NCBI RefSeq assembly: GCF_001043915.1
Contig: NZ_LABX01000121.1
Span: 1 to 53,947 of the forward strand
Length of the DNA: 53,947 bases
From: Methylobacterium aquaticum
GTDB taxonomy: Bacteria > Pseudomonadota > Alphaproteobacteria > Rhizobiales > Beijerinckiaceae
Direction of reading: 5' to 3'
The position numbers and the translations under genes are program-made. Each line of letters begins with the position of its first letter. Position 1 is the first letter of the stretch. The notes under the pieces were generated by a model. That model was not told the DNA's origin. It saw nothing but the letters and a program-made list of their open reading frames with translations, and ran no database searches. Shown here piece after piece: positions 29,664 through 38,543 of this stretch.

Positions 29664-29940
29664 CCCGGCCCCTGTCCCCGTCATCCACAGCCTCCCACAA
29701 CCGACGCCTCCCAGACGCAACCCGGCCTTGGTTTTGCCGAAGACGGGGCGGATGTGTTCGCGGGTGAACCCCGTGCCGTCGTGGGCCGGCGTCTTGGCCG
29801 TCGCACCTGTTGAACGAAGCCGTGAAATCTTAACCGTTCTTGCGGTAAGAGCCGGGTAAGTTTAACGAAGCTATGGGGTTGGGGAGACCGGTCCGCGGCG
29901 TCAGTGTGCCGGCGGTCCGATGCGAGAAGGCGGGGTTCCC

Positions 29941-31521
29941 ATGGTGGGTCTGGCGAGGCGTCTGGCGATGCGTCCGGTGCTGGCGGCGAGTGGGCTTGTC
30001 GTCGCCCTGTCCCTCGGGGCGTGCCAGGATGCCGGCTTCTCGGCCGCCGGCTCGGCGCGGGCCCGCGAGCCGATCCCGCAAAAGACCGTCGCCCTGATGG
30101 CGACGAAGAACATGTCGCCCCGCGACCCGATCCTGATCCGGGCCTTCAAGAAGGAATCGGAGATGGAGGTGTGGAAGCGCGGGGCCGACGGCCAGTACGC
30201 GCTGCTCAAGACCTTCCCGATCTGCCGCTGGTCCGGTCAGCTCGGACCGAAGGTGCGCGAGGGCGACCGGCAGGCGCCGGAAGGGTTCTATCCCATCAGC
30301 ATGGGCCAGATGAACCCGAACTCGTCCTACTATCTCTCCTTCGACACCGGCTATCCCAACGCCTTCGACCGCGCCAACGGCCGCACCGGCAGCTACCTGA
30401 TGGTGCACGGCACCTGCTCGTCCGCCGGCTGCTTCGCCATGACCGACGAGGCGATCGCCGAGATCTATGCCATCGCCCGCGAGGCGTTTGCCGGTGGGCA
30501 GCGGGCGTTCCAGTTCCAGTCCTATCCGTTCCGGATGACGGCGCAGAACCTCGCCAAGTTCCGCAACGACCCCCACATCGCGTTCTGGAAGAACCTCAAG
30601 GAGGGCTCGGACTATTTCGAGGCCCTGCACGAGGAGCCGCGTGTCGGCGTCTGCGGCACGCGCTACGTCTTCGGCGGCTCGGACGCCGCGGCGGGCGCCT
30701 GCACCCCGAAGGTCGATCCGGTCGTCGTCGCCAAGCGCCAGAAGGACGAGGTCGAGGTGGCCGAGCTCATCGCCAAGGGCACGCCGGCGACCCGCCTCGT
30801 CTACCAGGATGGCGGCCAGCATCCGTTCTTCCGCGAGACCGCGCCGAGCACCCAGCTCTTCGCCGAGCGGGCGCCGCCGCGGCCGAACCTCGGCATCGTC
30901 AGCCGGCCCGAGGCCCTGGCGGCGGCCCCCGAGGAGATCATGATCGAGCCGAAGGTGAAGCCGGTTCTCCTCGCCAAGATCGATCCCAAGCACGAGAAGG
31001 GCAAGCATGGGGCGGTGAAGCCCACGGCGCTCGCCTTCGCGGCCCCGGCCACGAACCCCGCCCCGATCCCGACCCGCGAGGCCGCGGAAACCGCCGCTCC
31101 CGCGGCGCCGATCACCGTGGCGAGTGCCGATGGCGACCCCTCCGCCTACCGCAAGCTGCTCGGCAACCTGTTCGGCGGCGCCCCGGCGGCGCCCCCGGTC
31201 GCAGCCGTCGCCCTGCCGGCGGCCGACACCACCCCGGTCGCGGCGATCTCGCCCGCCGCGCCCCTGCCGAAGAAGCTGATGGGCCACCCGCATCCGGTCG
31301 CCCACGCCGCCACGGCCTCCGTGAAGGTCGATGCGAAGGCCGATGCGAAGGTCGACGGCCTGAACCCCGCGGCCGCGAAGAAGGCCGAGGCCAAGCCCGC
31401 CGAGCCGAAGCCCGCCGGCAAATCCGGTGAGGCCAAGACGGGAGAGAAGGCCCCGGAGGCCGGCAAGCGCACCGAGGCGCCGCACCACAACCGCGTCGCC
31501 GCCTCGCAGCCGGCGAACTGA
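29941..31521 (+). CDS. L,D-transpeptidase (YkuD) lipoprotein with long Pro/Ala/Lys tail
   Basis: A 526-residue protein. The lipobox SLGAC places the lipidated Cys at residue 28. The YkuD catalytic domain spans about residues 60-180 with His156 and Cys164 in HGTCSSAGCFAMTDEAI, the HX..S.GC motif that makes 3-3 or lipoprotein cross-links in peptidoglycan. A middle region (about 180-260) is conserved-looking; the last ~270 residues are Pro/Ala/Lys-rich and probably disordered. The ATG at 29941 begins the signal peptide; the frame opens at 29920. Single TTAAC half-sites upstream (about 29830 and 29862) do not make a full CtrA box. Confidence 0.9.
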   Translation: MVGLARRLAMRPVLAASGLVVALSLGACQDAGFSAAGSARAREPIPQKTVALMATKNMSPRDPILIRAFKKESEMEVWKRGADGQYALLKTFPICRWSGQLGPKVREGDRQAPEGFYPISMGQMNPNSSYYLSFDTGYPNAFDRANGRTGSYLMVHGTCSSAGCFAMTDEAIAEIYAIAREAFAGGQRAFQFQSYPFRMTAQNLAKFRNDPHIAFWKNLKEGSDYFEALHEEPRVGVCGTRYVFGGSDAAAGACTPKVDPVVVAKRQKDEVEVAELIAKGTPATRLVYQDGGQHPFFRETAPSTQLFAERAPPRPNLGIVSRPEALAAAPEEIMIEPKVKPVLLAKIDPKHEKGKHGAVKPTALAFAAPATNPAPIPTREAAETAAPAAPITVASADGDPSAYRKLLGNLFGGAPAAPPVAAVALPAADTTPVAAISPAAPLPKKLMGHPHPVAHAATASVKVDAKADAKVDGLNPAAAKKAEAKPAEPKPAGKSGEAKTGEKAPEAGKRTEAPHHNRVAASQPAN

Positions 31522-31565
31522 AGAGGCCGTCCGTCTCTCCTTGCCCGTCCTGAAGGCCTCCGAGT

Positions 31566-31693
31566 CATCCCGGGGCCGCGACAGCGGAGCCCGGGATCCA
31601 GACCCGCAGGCGATGCAGGATCATGCGATCCATGGATCCGTCTGACCTGACGGGCTTTCCGAATCCCGGGTTCCGCTGTCGGCGCCCGGGATG
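31566..31693. repeat. Dispersed palindromic repeat (CATCCCGGG type)
   Basis: Left arm 31566-31597 (CATCCCGGGGCCGCGACAGC...) and right arm 31663-31693 are about 90% complementary over 31-32 bases, giving a long imperfect hairpin. GTCATCCCGGG...GCCCGGGATCC elements are a repeat type I recall from rhizobial-group intergenic regions. It sits between the convergent L,D-transpeptidase gene and the nhaA relic. Confidence 0.7.
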
Positions 31694-31756
31694 GGTCCCG
31701 TGTGGTGTCGAGACAGGGCCGGGATCCCGATGGCTCCATGTACCGGAAGCGTGCGA

Positions 31757-32406
31757 CTACACCTGCGCCTCCCTCTTGGTGGGGTGCGGGCCAAGCGACA
31801 GCACCAGGGCACCCACCATCGTTGAGAGCACCGACCCGAGGATTGCCCCGATCGTCGTCTCGGTGTCGAGTTCCGGCCTGCCCGCGAAGGCGGGGCCGCC
31901 GATGAACAGGCTCATGGTGAGCCGATGCCGCTGAGCGGGGCGACGCCGTAGACGTGGCGTGAGGTGGCCCCCGCGGGCGTCGATGCCAGTCCGTCCGCGC
32001 CGCGAGCCAGACGCCGCCGAACACCCCGACCTGCTTGCCGACGAACACGCCCGCCGCGACCCCGAGCGTGACGGGGCCAAGAGCGCTCCCGGCGTCAGCC
32101 CGGCGAGCGACACCGCCGCATGGGCGAAGCCGAAGACCGGCAGGATCCCGTAGGCCACTCAAGGCTGGAGCGCGTGTTCCCGCCGGTGCAAGGGCGAATT
32201 CCCGTCGTCGGGCCGGCCCAGGCTCGCCCGCAGGGGGATCGCCAGCGCCGCCGCGGCCACGGTAGCATGCAGCCCCGAGCGCAGTACCAGCAGCCAGAGC
32301 ACGGCGCCGAGGATCAGGGAGGGCCCGAGCCGGCGCTGCTGACGAGCAGGTTGCGCAGGGCGGAGACCGGGCGCGGCAGGCGCCGGGGGAAGGGGACCGG
32401 TGCTAT
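31757..32406 (-). pseudogene. nhaA: Decayed Na+/H+ antiporter NhaA gene
   Basis: NhaA-specific segments can be read on this strand, but not as one frame. In order: an N-terminal RRLPRPVSALRNLLVSS (from an ATA codon at 32406 where ATG is expected); a jump to the second half of the protein, LGAVLWLLVLRSGLHATVA...IPLRAS; a TGA at 32159-32161 exactly where Trp of the conserved PW-VAYGILPVFGFA block should be; then GVFVGKQVGVFGGVWLAAR, GATSRHVYGV-LSGIG and TMSLFIGG in successively shifted frames. So there is an internal deletion of roughly 200 codons, one nonsense codon and at least three frameshifts. The remaining bases to 32455 show nothing. Confidence 0.8.
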
Positions 32407-32455
32407 GGCGCCTCGCCTGCCAGGAATCGTGAGCGAGATCAGGGCGAGAGCGGGG

Positions 32456-33103
32456 TCACCCCCGCCCGAGGGCCGCCCGCACCAGCGTGAGCGCGTCCTC
32501 GCTCGCCCATTCCGCCGGGCCCTTCATCATGCCGATCTCGCAGCCATGCGGATCGATCAGGAAGGTGGTGGGCAGCCCGACGACGTCGCCGCCCTGCTGG
32601 AGCGCCGGCAGCGCCCGCCCGGCCGGGTCGGCGTAATAGGCCAGCCGCGTGATCCTGTTCTCCTGCATCCAGCGCGGCGGCCGGTCGGGGTTGCGGGTGT
32701 CGAGGTTGAGCGCCACCACCTCGAAATCCTCACCCCCCAGCGCCCCTTGCAGCCGGTCGAGGACCGGCATCTCCGCCTTGCAGGGGGCGCACCAGGTCGC
32801 CCACAGGTTCAGCAGGATCGTGCGGCCCTTGAGGTCGGCGAGCGTCTTCGGCTGCCCGTCCGGCCCGGTGAAGGCAATGGCGGGCGCGGGTTTCGGGCGC
32901 GAGGCGACCTGGAGCGCCGCCACCTCGCCGCGGGCGAGGGGCGCGACCCGGGCGGCGGTGGCCTGCGCCAGGGGGCAGGCGCCGCCGTTGCCCCCGCCCG
33001 CAACCCCGTATAGGGCAGCCCCGAGGCCGAGGACGGCGACGAGCCCCCCCGCGACGAGGGCGAGGCGGGCTTTGCGCGAGGATGCGAGACGAGGTGAGGA
33101 CAT
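32456..33103 (-). CDS. tlpA: TlpA-like membrane-anchored thioredoxin
   Basis: A 215-residue thiol-disulfide oxidoreductase. It has an N-terminal uncleaved anchor ([20 protein letters not shown]), then a periplasmic thioredoxin fold with the active site WATWCAPCK (Cys105 and Cys108), the family insertion after it, and the cis-Pro loop [10 protein letters not shown]. TlpA reduces apo-cytochrome oxidase subunits and their copper chaperones in alphaproteobacteria. Its ATG (33101-33103 on the minus strand) overlaps the ATG of divergent argH in a shared CATG. I see no ribosome binding site ahead of it in the argH coding sequence, so an alternative upstream start (TTG within argH) cannot be excluded. 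tlpA next to argH is seen in related genomes as I recall. Confidence 0.88.
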   Translation of the reverse strand: MSSPRLASSRKARLALVAGGLVAVLGLGAALYGVAGGGNGGACPLAQATAARVAPLARGEVAALQVASRPKPAPAIAFTGPDGQPKTLADLKGRTILLNLWATWCAPCKAEMPVLDRLQGALGGEDFEVVALNLDTRNPDRPPRWMQENRITRLAYYADPAGRALPALQQGGDVVGLPTTFLIDPHGCEIGMMKGPAEWASEDALTLVRAALGRG

Positions 33104-34493
33104 GAGCAACCGGATGTGGGGCGGGCGCTTCGCGAGCGGCCCCGCCGAGATCATGGAGGAGATCAACGCCTCCATCGGCTTCGACAAGCGCCTCGCCCCC
33201 CAGGACATCCGGGGCTCGCTCGCCCATGTCGCGATGCTGGGCCGGGCGGGGATCCTGCCGGCCGAGGATGTGGCGAAGATCGAGGCCGGTCTCAAGTCCG
33301 TCCAGTCCGAGATCGACGCCGGCACCTTCACGTTCCGCCGCGAGCTGGAAGACATCCACATGAGCGTGGAGAGCCGGTTGCGCGAGATCGTCGGCCCTAC
33401 GGCAGGCCGCCTGCACACCGCGCGCTCGCGCAACGACCAGGTCGCCACCGACATGAAGTTGTGGGTGCGCGACACCCTCGACGCCCTCGACGGCCAGGCC
33501 GCCGACCTCCAGCAGGCGATGGCAGAGCTGGCGCTTGCGCATGCCGGCACGGTGATGCCGGGCTTCACCCATCTGCAATCGGCCCAGCCGGTCACCTTCG
33601 GCCATCATCTGCTCGCTTACGTCGAGATGCTGAACCGCGACCGCGGCCGGTTCCGCGATGCCCGCGCCCGCCTCAACGAATGCCCGCTCGGCGCCGCCGC
33701 CCTGGCCGGCACCTCGTTCCCGATCGACCGTCACGCGACCGCCGCCAGCCTCGGCTTCGACCGGCCGACGGCGAACTCCCTCGATTCGGTGGCCGACCGC
33801 GACTTCGCCCTCGAAGCGCTCTCGGCGGCGGCGATCGCGGCGGTGCACCTGTCGCGCTTCGCCGAGGAGATCGTGGTCTGGACATCGGCCCAGTTCGGCT
33901 TCGTCAAGCTGTCGGACCGGTTCACCACCGGTTCCTCGATCATGCCGCAGAAGCGCAATCCCGACGCCGCCGAGCTGGTGCGGGCGAAGTCGGGCCGGAT
34001 CATCGGCGCCCTGTCGGGCCTGCTGATCGTCATGAAGGGCCTGCCGCTCGCCTATTCGAAGGACATGCAGGAGGACAAGGAGGGCACCTTCGACGCGCTC
34101 CAGACCCTCTCGCTCTGCCTCGCCGCCATGGCCGGCATGGTGCGGGATCTGGAGCCGGTGCCGGAGGTGCTGAAGGCGGCGGCCGGGTCCGGCTACGCCA
34201 CCGCCACCGACCTCGCCGACTGGCTGGTGCGCGAACTCGGCCTGCCGTTCCGCGATGCCCACCACGTCACCGGCCGCCTCGTCGGCGAGGCCTCGTCCCG
34301 CGGCATCGGGCTTGAGGCGCTGCCGCTCGCCGTGATGCAGGCCGAGGAGCCGCGCATCACCGAGGCGGTCTTCGCGGTGCTCGGCGTCGAGAACTCGGTC
34401 AAGAGCCGCACCAGCTACGGCGGCACCGCGCCCGACAACGTGCGGGCGCAAGCCGAACTCTGGCTGAAGCGGCTCTCCGGCGAGACCGCCTGA
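33102..34493 (+). CDS. argH: Argininosuccinate lyase
   Basis: A 463-residue enzyme that cleaves argininosuccinate to arginine and fumarate, the last step of arginine synthesis. The standard start [53 protein letters not shown] (catalytic His region) and the fumarase/aspartase signature [16 protein letters not shown] (mobile loop with catalytic Ser) are all there. The ATG at 33102 has GAGGTGAGGA immediately upstream. The frame is open much earlier (32649), but that part is the antisense of tlpA. Its start codon overlaps that of divergent tlpA. A hairpin follows the stop codon. Confidence 0.97.
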   Translation: MSNRMWGGRFASGPAEIMEEINASIGFDKRLAPQDIRGSLAHVAMLGRAGILPAEDVAKIEAGLKSVQSEIDAGTFTFRRELEDIHMSVESRLREIVGPTAGRLHTARSRNDQVATDMKLWVRDTLDALDGQAADLQQAMAELALAHAGTVMPGFTHLQSAQPVTFGHHLLAYVEMLNRDRGRFRDARARLNECPLGAAALAGTSFPIDRHATAASLGFDRPTANSLDSVADRDFALEALSAAAIAAVHLSRFAEEIVVWTSAQFGFVKLSDRFTTGSSIMPQKRNPDAAELVRAKSGRIIGALSGLLIVMKGLPLAYSKDMQEDKEGTFDALQTLSLCLAAMAGMVRDLEPVPEVLKAAAGSGYATATDLADWLVRELGLPFRDAHHVTGRLVGEASSRGIGLEALPLAVMQAEEPRITEAVFAVLGVENSVKSRTSYGGTAPDNVRAQAELWLKRLSGETA

Positions 34494-34513
34494 GCGGCAA
34501 TCTTTTTGTTCCG

Positions 34514-34550
34514 TCCCACCCCGCATCTCGGGACGAGGTCGCGGGTGGGA
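34514..34550 (+). terminator. Hairpin downstream of argH
   Basis: TCCCACCC(C)GC at 34514-34524 pairs with GCGGGTGGGA at 34541-34550 with one bulged base. No T-tract follows; an A/T-rich tetrad (CTTTTTG) precedes it. Confidence 0.5.
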
Positions 34551-34619
34551 GGGGGCGGGCGCTCGTGTTAGTGCCAACCTCGGTCGACCAATAGCTCACC
34601 CATCACGGGAGGACCCACC

Positions 34620-35402
34620 ATGGATCTCGGTCTCAAGGGCAAGCGTGCCCTCGTCCTGTCGTCCAGCCGCGGCCTCGGCCGCGGCATCGCCGAGGCCCTG
34701 GCGGCGGAGGGCGCGGACGTGCTGCTCACCGCCCGCACGGCCGAGCGCCTCGACGAGGCGGTGGCGGCGATCAATGCCCGCGGCCAGGGCCGCGCCCATG
34801 CCTTCGCGGGCAGCCTGAAGGACAATGTCGAGGCGATCTACGCCGCGGCCCAGGAGCATCTCGGCGGGGTCGACATCCTGGTCGCCAATACGGGCGGTCC
34901 GCCGGCCGGCACGGCCCTGACCGTCCAGCCCGACGCCTGGACGCCCCAGTTCGAGGCGATGGTGACCCCGGTCTTCCGCCTTGCCGGCCTGGTCCTGCCG
35001 GGGATGCGCCAGGCGGGGTTCGGCCGCATCCTGGTCGTCGCGTCGAGCGGCGTCGAGCAGCCGATCCCGAACCTCGTGATGTCGAACGCGCTCCGCGCCT
35101 CGATCGCCGGCTGGGCCAAGACCCTGGCCTCGGAGGTCGCCGCGGAGGGCGTCACCGTCAACATGATCCTGCCCGGCCGGATCGAAACCGACCGCACTGC
35201 CGAGCTTGACGCCGCCAACGCCAAGGCGCAGGGCAAGTCGCGCGACGAGATCTCCGAGGCCGCCCGCGCGGCGATTCCCGCCAAGCGCTACGGCAAGGTG
35301 CAGGAATTCGCCGACGTGGCGTGCTTCCTCGCCTCGGAGCGGGCCTCCTACGTCACCGGCAGCATGATCCGGGTCGATGGCGGGGCCGTCCGTTCGATCT
35401 GA
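34620..35402 (+). CDS. SDR family oxidoreductase lacking the Tyr-Lys pair
   Basis: A 260-residue Rossmann-fold short-chain dehydrogenase relative. It has ALVLSSSRGLGRGIA (nucleotide-binding loop, residues 10-24) and the C-terminal SYVTGSMIRVDGG. At the active site, VVASSGVEQPIPNLVMSNALRAS keeps Ser142/143 but has Met-Ser in place of the catalytic Tyr (154-155) and Arg159 where Lys is expected. Related proteins with SNALRA or SNTFRAG are annotated as oxidoreductases, so this is a real subgroup, probably with altered or no dehydrogenase activity. The start has GGGAGGACCCACC upstream. A bidirectional terminator follows. Confidence 0.88.
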   Translation: MDLGLKGKRALVLSSSRGLGRGIAEALAAEGADVLLTARTAERLDEAVAAINARGQGRAHAFAGSLKDNVEAIYAAAQEHLGGVDILVANTGGPPAGTALTVQPDAWTPQFEAMVTPVFRLAGLVLPGMRQAGFGRILVVASSGVEQPIPNLVMSNALRASIAGWAKTLASEVAAEGVTVNMILPGRIETDRTAELDAANAKAQGKSRDEISEAARAAIPAKRYGKVQEFADVACFLASERASYVTGSMIRVDGGAVRSI

Positions 35403-35473
35403 CGACCCATCAGGCGGGGCTCCTCGTCCCGCCTCCTCCCCCGACTGGGCCCTGAACGGTCCCGAATGTCATG

Positions 35474-35505
35474 AAAAAGGGCGGCCCCGTCGGACCGCCC
35501 TTTTT
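35474..35505. terminator. Bidirectional intrinsic terminator
   Basis: AAAAAGGGCGG (35474-35484) and CCGCCCTTTTT (35495-35505) form an 11-bp stem with a 10-base loop, giving a T-run on both strands. It ends the SDR gene (plus) and the convergent NDUFA9-like gene (minus). Confidence 0.92.
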
Positions 35506-35530
35506 GCATCTGAACTTGCCGACAGAGACT

Positions 35531-36697
35531 TTACTGCCGCTTGCCCCAGCGCACGCCCGGCGCCGGGCCGGCGCCCGCGGCGAGCGAACCCACCGCCGGG
35601 CCGCTGGCATTGCCCGGGTGGTGCTGCGAGCCCTGGCCCATCGGCTCGGGGGCGATCAGGTCCGGGGTCGCGGTCATCTCGGGAGTGCCGCGGCCGGTGG
35701 CGAACTGGCCGGTCTTGCGGAAGCGCCAGAGATAGCCCGGCACCACCGCCTCGATCGCCGTCGGGGCGATGCCGATGCCCTCGATCGTGCGGCCTTCCGC
35801 CTTGGCGGCCTCCGAGACGACGTTGTCGCTCTGGAGCAGGGTGACCTGGTCGCGGGTGAGCTTCAGCGTGTCGGGCAGGAGGCCGAGGGTCAGGGTGTCG
35901 GCGAGTTCCATCGCGCGGGCCTGGAGCCGGGCGGCGGGCGCGGGCAGCGCCAGCACCACGCGGCTGCGCATCGTGACCGTCAGGGTGTACTCGACGAGCT
36001 GCTGGAGGGTCAGGATCTCCGGCCCGCCGAGTTCGTAGACCCGGCCGCCCTGGAGCCGGCCCTCGACCGCCCGGGCGATCGCCTCGGCGACGTCGCCGGC
36101 GAAGACCGGCTGCATCCGCGCTTCGGCGCCGGCGAGCGGCAGCACCGGCAGCATCCGGGCGAGGGCGGCGAAGCGGTTGAAGAAGCTGTCGCCCGGCCCG
36201 AACACGATCGAGGGGCGGAACACGATCGCCTCGGGCCGGGCCTCGAACACGCGGGCCTCGCCGATCGCCTTCGAGCGGGCATAGGCGGAAGGAGACGTCT
36301 CGTCGGCGCCCAGCGCCGAGACGTGCACCATCGTGGCGCCCACCGCGGCGGCGGCGCGGGCGACCTCGGCCGCGCCCTCGGCCTGGAGGCGCTGGAAGCT
36401 CTGGCGGCCGCTCTCCTGGAGGATGCCGACGAGGTTGACCACGATGTCGGCATGCTCCGCCGCCCGGGCGATCGAGGCGGGGTTGCGGAGGTTGGCCTGC
36501 ACGCCGACGATCTGGCCGACGCGGCCGAGGGGCTGGAGGAACTGGGCGAGATCGGGCCGGCGCACCGCCACCCGGATCCGGTAGCCGCGCTTGGCCAGCG
36601 CCCGCACGACGTGACGGCCGAGGAAACCCGATCCGCCGAACACGGTCACGAGCTGCGAGGCGGGCCGGGTCAGGCCGACAGGGTCGAAGCCGGTCAT
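35531..36697 (-). CDS. NDUFA9-like NAD(P)-binding protein (extended SDR)
   Basis: A 388-residue atypical extended-SDR protein of the NDUFA9/complex I 39-kDa subunit family. TVFGGSGFLGRHVVRAL (Gly-rich loop, about 18-34) binds the nucleotide. HVSALGADETSPSAYARSKAIGE is the central SxnYxxxK-bearing segment, and RPSIVFGPGDSFFNRFA and VYELGGPEILTLQQLVEY follow. Bacterial members probably act in quinone or lipid-related redox steps or as complex I assembly factors; this is inferred from family. The ATG at 36697 begins the sequence of standard length; the frame stays open to 36946 without protein character. The C-terminal tail is Gly/Pro-rich. Confidence 0.9.
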   Translation of the reverse strand: MTGFDPVGLTRPASQLVTVFGGSGFLGRHVVRALAKRGYRIRVAVRRPDLAQFLQPLGRVGQIVGVQANLRNPASIARAAEHADIVVNLVGILQESGRQSFQRLQAEGAAEVARAAAAVGATMVHVSALGADETSPSAYARSKAIGEARVFEARPEAIVFRPSIVFGPGDSFFNRFAALARMLPVLPLAGAEARMQPVFAGDVAEAIARAVEGRLQGGRVYELGGPEILTLQQLVEYTLTVTMRSRVVLALPAPAARLQARAMELADTLTLGLLPDTLKLTRDQVTLLQSDNVVSEAAKAEGRTIEGIGIAPTAIEAVVPGYLWRFRKTGQFATGRGTPEMTATPDLIAPEPMGQGSQHHPGNASGPAVGSLAAGAGPAPGVRWGKRQ

Positions 36698-36863
36698 GGT
36701 CGTGGGGTCCTTCCGCGGGTCTTGATCGGGCCGAGTGTGCGGGGGCTCGTGTCGGCTCCATAGTCGAGGGCCGGGATCCTGTGAAGCTCCGGCGCTGCCG
36801 CGGACCCCGGAACCGATGCAGTTCCGTTCCGTTCGTCCCTCATCTCCGACGACACGCCGGTGC

Positions 36864-38366
36864 TCACGCCACCTTGCGCGGCACCATCCGCTCGCTGCCC
36901 AGAGCCTCCCGCGCCCCCGACAGCCCGGCCTCGGCGTATTCGGCATCCTCGTTGACGTTCCACACGTCGTAGCGCCGCTCGCCGAGGAGGATGTTCCGCG
37001 CCGTCAGCATCGCGGTCATCATCGCGTGGTCCTGGTTGTTGTACTTGTGCATCCCGTTGCGGCCGACGAGGTGGAGCGTCGGATAGCTGCCCTCCAGGTC
37101 CCGGCGGATCGTCGCCACGTGGTCGCGATAGGCGTCGTCGTAGACCGGATACGCCTTGGGCTGGCGCACCACGCAGGCATCGACCACGCTCGCCGGATCG
37201 ACGAGGCCGATCTGGCCGATCTCGCGGCGGGCGAGGGCGATCAGCTCGGAATCCGGGGCGTTCCACAACCCGTCGCCCTCGAAGCAGAAGTATTCGAGGC
37301 CGAGGCAGGTATAGGATTCGTCCGGCACCATCTCGGGCGACCAGGAGCGGAAGTTCTGCACCCGCCCGACCTTCACCGCCGGATCGTGGACGTAGATCCA
37401 GTTGTCGGGAAAACTGTCCTTGGCACGCGCGATCAGCGCGACGGTGAGGAAGTCGCGGTAGCGCAGGGAGCGGGCCTGGAAGGTGCTCAAGGGGGCCGGC
37501 CGGATCGCCCCGACCAGCTCGCGGATCGGCGCCGAGGACACGACGTTGCGCGCCGTGAAGGTCTCCCGCCCGCCGCCCTCGCGCCGGGCGCTCACCGTCC
37601 ACAGCTTGGTGGCGGCGTCGTAGGAGAGGGCGTCGACCCGCCGGTCGAGCAGGACCCGGCCGCCGTTGCGCCGGATCGCGTCGGCTGCCGCGTCCCACAT
37701 CATGCCGGGGCCGCGGCGGGGATAGCGGAACGACTCGATCAGGGTCTTGATGACCGGGCCGTCCCCTGCCGTCGGACGGTGCAGCCCGAGGGAGCGCTTG
37801 ACCCCGTCGCGGATCGCGGCGCCGAGGTCGAGGCCCTTGATGCGCTGCGCCGCCCAGTCCGCCGAGATGTCGTCGCAGGACATGCCCCACACCTTCTCGG
37901 TGTAGGTCTTGAAGAAGATCGAAAAAAGCCGCTCGCCGAACTGGTTGCGGACCCACTCGTGAAAACTCTTCGGGTCCTGGATCGGCCGGGCCCGGGCCCA
38001 GAGATAGGAGGCGACGCAGGCCGCGCTCTCGACGAGGCCGAGGTTGCGCAGGGCTTCGAACGCCTTGAGCGGGTAGGCGTAGGTCTTGCCCTTGTAGTAG
38101 ATCCGCGACAGGCGCGGCCGCTCGATGAAGTCGTCGGGCAGGATCTCGTTCCAGAGATCGACCACCTCCTTCGCCTTCGAGAAGAAGCGGTGGCCGCCGA
38201 TGTCGAACAGGAAGCCCTTGTACGCGACCGTGCGGCTGATGCCGCCGACCTGGACCGGGTCGCGCTCAAGGACCACGACGTCGCGGCCGGCCTTGGCCAG
38301 CATGTAGCCGGTGGTGAGGCCGGCCGGTCCGCCGCCGATCACCAGCGTCTCGGTGTGAAGGCTCAT
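36864..38366 (-). CDS. UDP-galactopyranose-mutase-like FAD oxidoreductase
   Basis: A 500-residue FAD-dependent protein. The N-terminal GGGPAG (11-16), ERDPVQVGGISRT (34-46) and DIGGHRFFSK (55-64) are the dinucleotide-binding and substrate-loop signatures of the UGM/protoporphyrinogen-oxidase superfamily. KTYTEKVWGMSCDDISADWAAQRI and the C-terminal HKYNNQDHAMMTAMLTARNI (about residue 437) identify a subgroup usually found in polysaccharide or glycolipid loci. The reaction is unknown; ring-contraction of a nucleotide sugar or desaturation is possible. It is divergent from the GT-C-like operon with a 177-base shared promoter region, a neighbourhood that supports envelope-glycan work. Confidence 0.85.
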   Translation of the reverse strand: MSLHTETLVIGGGPAGLTTGYMLAKAGRDVVVLERDPVQVGGISRTVAYKGFLFDIGGHRFFSKAKEVVDLWNEILPDDFIERPRLSRIYYKGKTYAYPLKAFEALRNLGLVESAACVASYLWARARPIQDPKSFHEWVRNQFGERLFSIFFKTYTEKVWGMSCDDISADWAAQRIKGLDLGAAIRDGVKRSLGLHRPTAGDGPVIKTLIESFRYPRRGPGMMWDAAADAIRRNGGRVLLDRRVDALSYDAATKLWTVSARREGGGRETFTARNVVSSAPIRELVGAIRPAPLSTFQARSLRYRDFLTVALIARAKDSFPDNWIYVHDPAVKVGRVQNFRSWSPEMVPDESYTCLGLEYFCFEGDGLWNAPDSELIALARREIGQIGLVDPASVVDACVVRQPKAYPVYDDAYRDHVATIRRDLEGSYPTLHLVGRNGMHKYNNQDHAMMTAMLTARNILLGERRYDVWNVNEDAEYAEAGLSGAREALGSERMVPRKVA

Positions 38367-38543
38367 CGCTCGGGCAACTCCGGGGCCGTCACGGCCGTGT
38401 CCGCTTGTGGACGGGACTCTCTTCCCCGAGCTTTATCGCCCGGATGGTAAAGAACCGCTCAACCGCCCCCGCTAACCGGGGGGTAAGGGCGCCCGTGCGA
38501 AGCCGGGAGCCGCCCGTGTCGTTCCGGCCCGCAGGATTCCGCC

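Noticed and set aside
29830..29866. A possible CtrA box upstream of the L,D-transpeptidase
   Set aside because: Only isolated TTAAC half-sites are present and their spacing is not TTAA-N7-TTAA.
31146..32162. A minus-strand frame of about 340 codons over the L,D-transpeptidase tail and the nhaA relic
   Set aside because: It joins one frame of the nhaA relic to antisense of a real gene and is not a protein in its own right.
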